A stretch of 64,000 nucleotides of DNA. Source: UBA1479 sp040221095 (lineage in GTDB: Bacteria; Pseudomonadota; Alphaproteobacteria; Rhodospirillales; Casp-alpha2). The position numbers and the translations under genes are program-made. This document shows positions 16,749 through 23,982 of the stretch, one piece after another (within the stretch, counting starts at the first letter, position 1; each line of letters begins with the position of its first letter). A model generated the notes under the pieces. That model was not told where the DNA came from. It ran no database searches and saw nothing but the letters and a program-made list of their open reading frames with translations. Where the stretch lies: positions 377,038 through 441,037 of the forward strand of contig JAVJVP010000018.1 in the NCBI GenBank assembly GCA_040221095.1, given 5' to 3'.

Positions 16749-18497
16749 ATGTCGGGTGCCAGCCTTTCACGGCTCAGCATCGTCTGGAAGATGTTGGCGC
16801 CGACACCGCTTGTCGTGCTCGCCAGCCTGGGCATCGTGCTGCTGATCGTGCCGCCCATGGTGCGCACCAACGTCGAGGCCGCCGCCCGCGACGCGGCCCT
16901 TGAAACCATTCATCAGTACAAAACCGTGCGCGGCATCTACAGCCGCAACGTCGTCAAAAAGGTGCTGGCCCATCCGGAATTTTCCGCGACGGTAAAGCAC
17001 AGCGACAACATCAACGAGATCCCGCCGCCGGCGACCTTCATCCTCGATATCAGCGAGGCCCTGTCCAAGGAAGGCATCTCGCTGAAATTCTACAGCCCGT
17101 TTCCCTTCGCCAACCGGGCCGATCGTGAGCTAGACGCCTTCGGCGCCAAGGCCTGGGAGTTGCTGAAGGCCAATCCCGAAGCGGTCATCAGCGAGGAGGT
17201 AAGCATCGGCGGCCATCGTGCCTACCGTGTCGCCGTGGGCGATGTCTTTCGCGAACAGACCTGCGTCGATTGCCACAACTACCACCCCCTGTCGATCAAG
17301 AAGGGTTGGAAGTTGGGCGACCTGCGCGGGATTTTCGAGGTCGTCGTCGATGTGGAGCGCCTGTTGGATACGGGCGACAGGGTCAGCCGCTTCGTGGTCT
17401 TAAGCTTCGTTGCGAGCGGTTTGTTGATTGTCCTGGTCGGCATAATGATCGGCCGTCCCATCGCCCAACGCCTGAGCGAGATGCGGGGGGCGGTACAGGC
17501 GGTCGCCGACGGGCGTTTGGATGTGGATATCCCGGTATCGGGATCGAATGACGAGATTGGCGCGTTGGGCAGGGCCTTGGGGGTGTTCCGCGAAAACGCC
17601 AAGCGGCGCGTCGAATTGGAGGAAGAGCAGCTTGATCTGTACAACCAGATCAAATCGCAGATCGTTCTGTTGACGGATACCAACAAATCCATCGAGCGGT
17701 TCGTGCCGAGCACCTTCCTTAAATTGTTGAAGAAAGAAAACATCATCAACGTCGAACTGGGTGATTACGCGCTGCGTGACATGTCGGTTCTGTTCACGGA
17801 TATCCGTGACTTCACGACGCTGTCCGAAACGATGACGCCCAGCGACAACTTCCGTTTCATCAACAATTATCTCGGGCGCATGGGGCCGATCATCCGCGAC
17901 CACAAGGGCTTCATCGACAAATACATCGGCGACGCGATCATGGCGCTGTTCGACGACCCCGACAACGCGGTGGCGGCGGCGGTCGACATGCTGCAGCGCC
18001 TGGAACGTTATAACCAGGAAGAGCGTATCCGCTACGGCCGCGATGCGATCCGTATCGGCATCGGCGTCAACACAGGCTCCTTGATGCTCGGCACCATCGG
18101 GGAGAAGGACCGCATGGACGGCACCGTGATCAGCGATGCGGTCAATCTGGCGGCACGGGTCGAGGGGTTGACCAAGGCCTATGGCGTGCCGTTGATGATC
18201 ACCGACAACACCCTGAATGCCCTGCCGGACCCCGGGAAATATTCGATCCGCCCGTTGGATTCCGTGACGGTCAAGGGCAAGACCAAGCAGGTCGCCGTGT
18301 TCGAGGTCCTTGACGGTCTTTCCGATCACGAACGTGCGGCCAAGGAAGCAAGCCTTGAAACCTATCTGGCCGCGGTCGCGGCGCAAAAGTCGGGTGATCT
18401 TGTTCGCGCCAGGAAACTGTTCGAGGAATGCCTTGCCGCCAATCCGGAGGACGTGCCGGTACGCCTTCATTTGAGCCGGTTGGCGGTCGATGCCTAA
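16749..18497 (+). CDS. Membrane class III adenylate cyclase with c-type heme (DUF3365-like) sensor and HAMP
   Basis: A 582-residue receptor cyclase. Order: a membrane helix (about 14-38), a periplasmic domain resembling Tll0287-like/DUF3365 sensors with a CVDCH c-heme motif at 172-176, a second helix (about 215-238), HAMP (about 238-290), a short coil, then the catalytic domain (about 330-500). The last carries LFTDIRDFT (metal Asp residues), IDKYIGDAIM and SDAVNLAAR. Lys in DKYIGD and Asp in SDAVN favour ATP over GTP, so cAMP is the likely product. The last 50 residues look like one TPR unit. Heme-based redox or gas sensing is inference. It stands alone after a 140-base gap. Confidence 0.87.
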   Translation: MSGASLSRLSIVWKMLAPTPLVVLASLGIVLLIVPPMVRTNVEAAARDAALETIHQYKTVRGIYSRNVVKKVLAHPEFSATVKHSDNINEIPPPATFILDISEALSKEGISLKFYSPFPFANRADRELDAFGAKAWELLKANPEAVISEEVSIGGHRAYRVAVGDVFREQTCVDCHNYHPLSIKKGWKLGDLRGIFEVVVDVERLLDTGDRVSRFVVLSFVASGLLIVLVGIMIGRPIAQRLSEMRGAVQAVADGRLDVDIPVSGSNDEIGALGRALGVFRENAKRRVELEEEQLDLYNQIKSQIVLLTDTNKSIERFVPSTFLKLLKKENIINVELGDYALRDMSVLFTDIRDFTTLSETMTPSDNFRFINNYLGRMGPIIRDHKGFIDKYIGDAIMALFDDPDNAVAAAVDMLQRLERYNQEERIRYGRDAIRIGIGVNTGSLMLGTIGEKDRMDGTVISDAVNLAARVEGLTKAYGVPLMITDNTLNALPDPGKYSIRPLDSVTVKGKTKQVAVFEVLDGLSDHERAAKEASLETYLAAVAAQKSGDLVRARKLFEECLAANPEDVPVRLHLSRLAVDA

Positions 18498-18546
18498 GAG
18501 GCCTTCTTGCCGGCGCGGAGGGACGGCTTTTCTCTGACCGCTGTTT

Positions 18547-18556
18547 TTGTATACAA
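18547..18556 (+). promoter_or_regulatory. GntR-type operator-like palindrome upstream of the PhyH gene
   Basis: TTGTATACAA is a perfect ten-base palindrome of the form bound by many FadR/VanR-type GntR regulators. It lies 37 bases before the dioxygenase start and overlaps a possible -10 element. No GntR gene is nearby, so the regulator is unknown. Confidence 0.35.
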
Positions 18557-18592
18557 TCTCCCTCATAAACATAAGACAGTGGGAGACCTTCC

Positions 18593-19450
18593 GTGAAGGC
18601 GTTGAGCGAAGATCAGGTCGCGGGGTTCCGCCGCGACGGCTATCTGTTTCCAGTCCCCATGCTGTCCCAGGACGAGATCGCGGCGGCGCGCGCCGACCTT
18701 GCCCGCTACGAGGCCTGGCTGGGCAAGCCGCTGCCCGAGACCGAGCGCAAGTGGCGGACCATGCCCTTCGCCCATCTGCCCTGGTTCAACAAGCTGGTCC
18801 GCGACCCCCGCGTGCTCGACGTGGTCGAGGATTTGATCGGTCCGGACATCCTGGTCTGGACCTCGACCTTCTGGATCAAGGAACCTCATTCTCCCCATGT
18901 CGCCGCCTGGCATCAGGACAACGCCTATTTCGGCCTGGATCCATCGGAAGAGGTCTGCGCCTGGCTGGCCCTGACCGACGCGGATTCCACGGCGGGCTGC
19001 ATGAACGTCATCCCCTGGCGGGGGGAGACGCCGCGGGTCCTGCATCACGCGCCGGCTCAGGTCGATGTCAGCATCAACCGGGGCACGCAATCCGTGGTCG
19101 AGCCGTTCGACGAGAATGCCAAGGTCGCGATGGAACTGAAAGCCGGGTCGTTCTCCGTCCATCACGGGCTGTGCATGCATGCCTCGGCGCCCAACGGCGC
19201 CGATTACCGGCGCATCGGGCTCGGTTTCAACTATATCCCGGCCCATGTCCGGACGGCCGGGTCGGTGCGCATGGCGGCCATGCTGGTGCGCGGCGAGGAC
19301 CGTTGGGGGAATTTCGATCTGGTGGCGCCGCCGGGCGGCGAATGCAGCCCCGAGGCCCTGGCCCTGCACGATGAGATCGTCGGACGCTACGGCGCCAACT
19401 ACAGCGAACAGATCGAACAGCACCGCCGGGATTTCGCCGCCGCCGAATAA
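18593..19450 (+). CDS. Phytanoyl-CoA dioxygenase (PhyH) family protein
   Basis: A 285-residue Fe(II)/2-oxoglutarate-dependent oxygenase. The metal-binding HxD lies in AAWHQDNAYFG, the distal histidine in SVHHGLCMHAS, and the 2-oxoglutarate Arg is probably in DYRRIGLGF. The family hydroxylates lipids, phosphonates, osmolytes and natural products, and the substrate here is not evident. The start is a GTG after GGGAGACC; it is expressed from its own upstream region, which has an AT-rich stretch and a palindrome at 18547. Confidence 0.85.
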   Translation: MKALSEDQVAGFRRDGYLFPVPMLSQDEIAAARADLARYEAWLGKPLPETERKWRTMPFAHLPWFNKLVRDPRVLDVVEDLIGPDILVWTSTFWIKEPHSPHVAAWHQDNAYFGLDPSEEVCAWLALTDADSTAGCMNVIPWRGETPRVLHHAPAQVDVSINRGTQSVVEPFDENAKVAMELKAGSFSVHHGLCMHASAPNGADYRRIGLGFNYIPAHVRTAGSVRMAAMLVRGEDRWGNFDLVAPPGGECSPEALALHDEIVGRYGANYSEQIEQHRRDFAAAE

Positions 19451-19482
19451 GGCTACGGGTGAAAAAGGCGGGTGCGGGGCGG

Positions 19483-20382
19483 TTATTCCGCCGCGGCGCT
19501 TTCCGTCTTCTTGCCGACGGTCTTTTCGTAATCCTCGATCAGCCAATGGGTGATCTGGCCCGGCGTGAAGGTCATGTCGTCGATCTGGCCGACGGGGGTG
19601 ACCTCGGCGGCGGAACCGGTGAGGAAGATTTCCGTGGCCTTTTTCAGCTCGTCCGGGAAGATCGCCCGTTCGATGACCTCGATCCCCCGGGCCTTGGCCA
19701 GGGCGATCACGGTCTGGCGGGTGATGCCGTTGAGGAAGCAGTCCGGCGTCGGCGTGTGCAGCTTGCCGTCGCCGAAGGAAATGAAGATGTTCGCCCCCGT
19801 CGCCTCGGCCACCTGGCCGCGATAATCCAGCATCAGGGCATCCTGGCAGCCGTGCGATTCCGCCGTGTGCTTGGACAGGGTGCAGATCATGTACAGGCCC
19901 GCCGCCTTGGCATGGACGGGCGCGGATGCGGGCGCCGGGCGCTGCCATTTCGAGGTTTCCAGCTTGATGCCCTTTTCGCGCAGTTCCGGCGAAAAGTAGC
20001 TGGGCCAATCCCAGGCGGCGATGGCGACGTTGATGCGGTTCTGCTGCGCCGACACGCCCATCATTTCCGATCCGCGCCAGGCGACCGGGCGGATATAGCC
20101 GTCGACGATGCCGTTCTTGGTGCAGGCGTCGATACAGGCCTGGTCGATCTCCGCCACCGTATAGGGGATCTTGAAACCCAGGGTCTCGGCCGAATAGAAC
20201 AGCCGTTCCGTATGTTCGCGCAGCTTGAAGATTTGCCCCGAATACATGCGTTCGCCTTCGAACACGCAGGAGCCGTAATGCAGGCCGTGGGTCAGCACGT
20301 GAACGCGCGCGTCCCGCCAATCGACCCATTCACCATTGAACCAGATCAGACCGTCGCGGTCATCGAAGGTACCAGATGCCAT
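19483..20382 (-). CDS. ilvE: Branched-chain amino acid aminotransferase IlvE
   Basis: IlvE is a fold-type IV PLP enzyme performing the last step of Leu, Ile and Val synthesis with glutamate. The 299-residue protein begins near WFNGEWVDW and includes VLTHGLHYGSCVFEGER, the PLP lysine in CTLSKHTAES, and VAEATGANIFI. The start ATG at 20382 is preceded by a GAAAGAA stretch; earlier in-frame starts add non-conserved residues. It is divergently transcribed from the MarR gene with a strong palindrome between them. Confidence 0.93.
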   Translation of the reverse strand: MASGTFDDRDGLIWFNGEWVDWRDARVHVLTHGLHYGSCVFEGERMYSGQIFKLREHTERLFYSAETLGFKIPYTVAEIDQACIDACTKNGIVDGYIRPVAWRGSEMMGVSAQQNRINVAIAAWDWPSYFSPELREKGIKLETSKWQRPAPASAPVHAKAAGLYMICTLSKHTAESHGCQDALMLDYRGQVAEATGANIFISFGDGKLHTPTPDCFLNGITRQTVIALAKARGIEVIERAIFPDELKKATEIFLTGSAAEVTPVGQIDDMTFTPGQITHWLIEDYEKTVGKKTESAAAE

Positions 20383-20449
20383 TGAAATATTCTTTCGTCC
20401 GTCCGTTTTTCCCAAGAACGATGTTGCGTTTATTATCATTCTCAGGCAT

Positions 20450-20472
20450 ATAAGTCAATAACACTGACTTAT
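20450..20472 (+). promoter_or_regulatory. Palindromic operator candidate between ilvE and the MarR gene
   Basis: ATAAGTCA (20450-20457) and TGACTTAT (20465-20472) are perfect 8-base inverted repeats around a 7-base centre, in the only AT-rich stretch of the divergent ilvE/MarR control region. The size fits a dimeric winged-helix regulator such as MarR, and autoregulation by the adjacent MarR protein is the simplest reading. Confidence 0.5.
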
Positions 20473-20525
20473 TTTTGCGGGGCCTTCCACCATATTTTCC
20501 GATGGCCCCGGTGAAGGGAACCGTC

Positions 20526-21041
20526 ATGGACGAACAGGCCCCCTGGGCCCAGCAGCAGGTTGATCTCCTGGCGCCGCCGGGTGACGACGACCTGCGCCAC
20601 GCCATGGAACTGCTGTTCTTCGCCTACCGTGACTTCACGGGCGAAGCCGACGCCATCCTGGCCGATTACGACATGGGCCGCGCCCATCACCGGGCGGTCT
20701 ATTTCATCGGCGCCAACACGGGCATCAGTGTGTCGGAACTGCTGGCGATCCTGAAGATCACCAAGCAGTCCCTCAACCGCGTGTTGTCGACCCTGATCGA
20801 CGAAGGCTACGTGGTGCAGGAAACCGACGACGGCGACCGCCGCCGCCGGCTCATGCATCTGACGCCAAAGGGGCGCGACTTGGAACAATTGATGACTCGC
20901 CGCCAGACGGCCCATATCGCGCGCGCCTACCGCGAGGCGGGCCCGGGAGCGGTCGAGGGCTTCCGCCGCGTGCTGTTCGGCCTGATCAATGAGGCGGACC
21001 GCCATCGGCTTGCCCCTTCGGGTGCACAGGCCCGCGGTTGA
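20526..21041 (+). CDS. MarR family transcriptional regulator (PetP-like)
   Basis: A 171-residue winged-helix regulator. The helix-turn-helix region reads ISVSELLAILKITKQSLNR, and the wing DDGDRRRRLMHLTPKG is typical of MarR. It lies directly before an OmpR-type response regulator, as petP does before petR in Rhodobacter, where these genes are needed for cytochrome bc1 expression. The start ATG at 20526 has AAGGGA six bases before it; an in-frame ATG at 20502 lacks a clear ribosome site. A palindrome at 20450 may be its own operator. Confidence 0.85.
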   Translation: MDEQAPWAQQQVDLLAPPGDDDLRHAMELLFFAYRDFTGEADAILADYDMGRAHHRAVYFIGANTGISVSELLAILKITKQSLNRVLSTLIDEGYVVQETDDGDRRRRLMHLTPKGRDLEQLMTRRQTAHIARAYREAGPGAVEGFRRVLFGLINEADRHRLAPSGAQARG

Positions 21042-21113
21042 CGGGCTGCCGCGTCCGGCCCGATCCATGGTAGGATTTCCACCGGTCTCGTGGCCGATTG
21101 AACGCCTGATCGC

Positions 21114-21818
21114 ATGGCATGGGGGACTGTCGCCGTGAATGCCGACCTGCCGCATCTTCTCGTCGTCGATGACGATGGTCGCCTGCGCGATCTGTTGAGC
21201 CGGTTTCTCACCGAAAACGGCTTCGTCGTGGTCACGGCGGCCGATGCGGCCCAGGCGCGCAGCCGGCTCAGCCATTTCGATTTCGACGCGGTGATCCTGG
21301 ACCTGATGATGCCCGGGGAAAGCGGCCTGGAGTTCGCGCGCGACCTGCGCACGCGATCCGCCATCCCCATCCTCATGCTGACCGCCATGGCGGAAACAGA
21401 GGACCGCATCTCGGGCCTGGAAGGCGGCGCCGACGATTACGTGGTCAAGCCATTCGAGCCGCGCGAGCTGCTTTTGCGCATCCGAAACATCATGAAGCGG
21501 GGGCCCCAGGTCCAGGCCCCCGGGGATGAACTCCATCTCGGCGACTTTCTGTTCCGCCGCGACCGCGGCGAACTGTCGCAGGGCGGCCGCCCGGTGCGCC
21601 TGACCGACCTGGAGGCGGGGTTGTTGAGCGCGCTCGCCGCCCGCCCCGGCGACGTGCTGACGCGCGACGACCTGATCGCCCGCACGGGGGCGGCCGGTGG
21701 CGGCCGCGCCGTCGATGTACAGGTGACCCGTCTTCGCCGTAAGATCGAGCCCGATCCCCGCGATCCCCGTTATCTGCAGACCGTGCGGGGCAAGGGCTAC
21801 GTTCTGCGCCCCGATTGA
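21114..21818 (+). CDS. OmpR-family response regulator (PetR-like)
   Basis: A 234-residue two-component regulator: receiver domain (about 10-125) with the acidic pair DDD, phospho-acceptor Asp63 in LDLMMPGES and conserved Lys in VVKPFEP. A winged-helix OmpR DNA-binding domain follows (about 140-232, ending YLQTVRGKGYVLR). It is paired with the histidine kinase ten bases downstream and the MarR gene upstream, matching the alphaproteobacterial petP-petR arrangement. The start could be ATG 21114 or GTG 21135; the latter begins closer to the receiver domain. Confidence 0.9.
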   Translation: MAWGTVAVNADLPHLLVVDDDGRLRDLLSRFLTENGFVVVTAADAAQARSRLSHFDFDAVILDLMMPGESGLEFARDLRTRSAIPILMLTAMAETEDRISGLEGGADDYVVKPFEPRELLLRIRNIMKRGPQVQAPGDELHLGDFLFRRDRGELSQGGRPVRLTDLEAGLLSALAARPGDVLTRDDLIARTGAAGGGRAVDVQVTRLRRKIEPDPRDPRYLQTVRGKGYVLRPD

Positions 21819-21828
21819 AGATCCGGCC

Positions 21829-23148
21829 ATGCCCCTTCAGACAACCCTCAAGAACGCCCTGCCGAAAAGCCTGCTCGGGCGCGCCCTGCTGATCATCGTC
21901 ACGCCGCTGATCCTGTTGCAGGTGGTGTCGGGGCTGATCTTCTATGAAACCCATTGGGACAAGGTGTCCTACCGACTGGCGCGCAGCGTCGCGGGCGACG
22001 TGGCGGCCATCGTGCAACTGGTCACCGACGACCCCAGCGAGGAAGGCCGTGAGCGCGCCGCCGCCCTGGCGGGCCGCAACATGGACATGATCGTCACTTT
22101 CCTGCCGGGTGCGATTCTGTCCAACAAGTCGATGCCACCCGCCAACGATCTGGAAGACGTGCTCGACCGCTCCATGCAGAGCTTCATCGTCAAGCCCTAC
22201 CGCCTGGATTCGGAAAGTTCCGACCGTAACGTCATCATCGACGTGCAACTGGCCGACGGGGTGCTGCGCATCACCACCACGCGCAAGCGGCTGTTCTCCA
22301 CCACGGTCTATGTCTTCGTCATCTGGATGATCGGCACGTCGCTGATTCTGTTCGGTGTCGCGACCATCTTCATGCGCAATCAGGTGAAACCGATCCGCCG
22401 TCTGGCCCGCGCCGCCGACAATTTCGGCAAGGGCCGCGACGTATCGAACTTCAAGCCCGAAGGGGCGACCGAGGTGCGCCAGGCGGCCCAGGCCTTCATG
22501 GCCATGCGAGAACGAATCCAGCGCCAGATCACCCAGCGCACGGACATGCTGTCCGGCGTATCCCACGATCTGCGCACGCCCTTGACGCGGATGAAGCTGC
22601 AACTGGCGATGTTGAAAAACGTGGACGGCGCCGACGACCTGTCCGCCGACGTGTCGGAAATGGAACATATGCTGGAAGGCTACCTTGCCTTCGCTCGCGG
22701 CGAGGGCACGGAAAAGCCGTCGCCGACGGACCTGGGCATGCTGCTGGAGGATGTCGTCGGCCAGATCCGCCGCCGCGGCCGGCCCATCGACCTGCACCTT
22801 GAGGATCGCCTCAACCTTCCGCTGCGTCCCAACGCCTTCAAGCGCTGCGTCACCAATCTGGTGGAAAATGCGGCGCGCTATGGCCAGCATGTGTCGGTGC
22901 GGGCAGGGCACCGCGGCGACGCCATCGAAATCACCGTGGACGACGACGGCCCCGGCATTCCCGAGGAAAAGCGCGCCGAGGTGTTCCGGCCGTTCTTCCG
23001 GCTTGACGATTCCCGCAACCCGGAGACCGGCGGGGTGGGGTTGGGGCTGACCATCGCTCGCGATGTGGTGCGCAGCCACGGCGGCGAGATCCTGTTGTCG
23101 GAATCGCCGGCCGGCGGCCTGCGCGGCCGCATCCGTCTGCCTCTATAG
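21829..23148 (+). CDS. Sensor histidine kinase, EnvZ-type
   Basis: A 439-residue membrane kinase, the probable partner of the preceding response regulator. Two membrane helices (about 20-40 and 160-180) enclose a periplasmic domain of about 120 residues, followed by HAMP. The dimerisation domain has His246 in SGVSHDLRTPLTRMK, and the ATPase domain has ENAARYG, DDGPGIP and GGVGLGLTIARD. The kinase-type organisation resembles EnvZ/PetR-partner kinases. The signal is unknown. Confidence 0.92.
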   Translation: MPLQTTLKNALPKSLLGRALLIIVTPLILLQVVSGLIFYETHWDKVSYRLARSVAGDVAAIVQLVTDDPSEEGRERAAALAGRNMDMIVTFLPGAILSNKSMPPANDLEDVLDRSMQSFIVKPYRLDSESSDRNVIIDVQLADGVLRITTTRKRLFSTTVYVFVIWMIGTSLILFGVATIFMRNQVKPIRRLARAADNFGKGRDVSNFKPEGATEVRQAAQAFMAMRERIQRQITQRTDMLSGVSHDLRTPLTRMKLQLAMLKNVDGADDLSADVSEMEHMLEGYLAFARGEGTEKPSPTDLGMLLEDVVGQIRRRGRPIDLHLEDRLNLPLRPNAFKRCVTNLVENAARYGQHVSVRAGHRGDAIEITVDDDGPGIPEEKRAEVFRPFFRLDDSRNPETGGVGLGLTIARDVVRSHGGEILLSESPAGGLRGRIRLPL

Positions 23149-23194
23149 GGGATCGAACCGGCGGCGATGGCCGGGACAGGCCCTGGTGGATTTC

Positions 23195-23223
23195 ATGGCA
23201 ATTCCGCCGATGACATCTATAAT
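23195..23223 (+). promoter_or_regulatory. Possible sigma-70 promoter for the LuxR-type regulator
   Basis: A perfect TATAAT at 23218-23223 is preceded at 17 bases by ATGGCA, four of six matches to the -35 consensus. It is 78 bases before the regulator start and lies in an AT-rich patch that stands out from the GC-rich surroundings. Confidence 0.35.
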
Positions 23224-23300
23224 AGGAATAGATCAAGTAATGGTCCCAAAATTAAGGCACCACGGCCCTGGGAGGGCCAATTCGGTGTCCGGGGGTGTAG

Positions 23301-23960
23301 GTGGCTGATTCCCTTCCGTCTAAAGTCCTGATCGCCGACGACCATGCCCTGTTCCGCAAGGGCCTGGGCTCGCTGTTGGAAATCATCGACCCCGACATCA
23401 CGGTCGTCGAGGCGGCGAGCTATCCGGAAGCCCTGCGCACGGCCAACGAAACCGCCGATCTGGATCTCGCCCTCGTTGATCTGGGCATGCCGGGGATGGA
23501 ACGGTTTGCCGGGCTCAACGCCTTGATTCGCTCTCTGGACGGTGTCCCGGTGGTGGTCGTGTCCGCCGCCGAAACGTCCGAGGAAATGAGCTTGGCCATG
23601 GACTGCGGTGCCCATGGCTACATCCCCAAGACCCTGGACAGTTCCGTGGTGGTCAACGCCGTGCGCAAGGTGATCGCCGGGGAAATCTATCTGCCGCCGA
23701 CGCTGCTCGACTGGACCCCCGGTGGAACCAAGAGCGAAGGCCCCGGCGGTTTGCACCTGACGCCGCGTCAGCGCGACGTGCTCAATCTCATGGCGGGCGG
23801 CAAGTCGAACAAGGAGATCGCCCGCATCCTGGGTCTCGCCGAGGGCACCATCAAGCTGCATGTCACGGGACTGTTGAAGGTGTTGGATGCGAACAACCGG
23901 ACCCAGGCGGTGATCAAGGCGGCGTCCCTGGGATTGACGCAGGGCCTGGAACAGGACTGA
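23301..23960 (+). CDS. LuxR-family (NarL-type) response regulator
   Basis: A 219-residue regulator with a receiver domain (about 8-125; acidic ADDH, phospho-acceptor Asp60 in LVDLGMPG, Lys in YIPKTLD) and a LuxR helix-turn-helix (about 150-207, LTPRQRDVLNLMAGGKSNKEI). The start is GTG. The hybrid kinase gene begins 22 bases after its stop, so the two probably form one signalling pair, with the LuxR protein as the DNA-binding output. Confidence 0.9.
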   Translation: MADSLPSKVLIADDHALFRKGLGSLLEIIDPDITVVEAASYPEALRTANETADLDLALVDLGMPGMERFAGLNALIRSLDGVPVVVVSAAETSEEMSLAMDCGAHGYIPKTLDSSVVVNAVRKVIAGEIYLPPTLLDWTPGGTKSEGPGGLHLTPRQRDVLNLMAGGKSNKEIARILGLAEGTIKLHVTGLLKVLDANNRTQAVIKAASLGLTQGLEQD

Positions 23961-23982
23961 CCGCGCCGACAAGGAGGGCGCC

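Noticed and set aside
18563..20329. Open frame of 588 codons on the minus strand
   Set aside because: It covers ilvE in another frame and the antisense of the PhyH gene; no family features.
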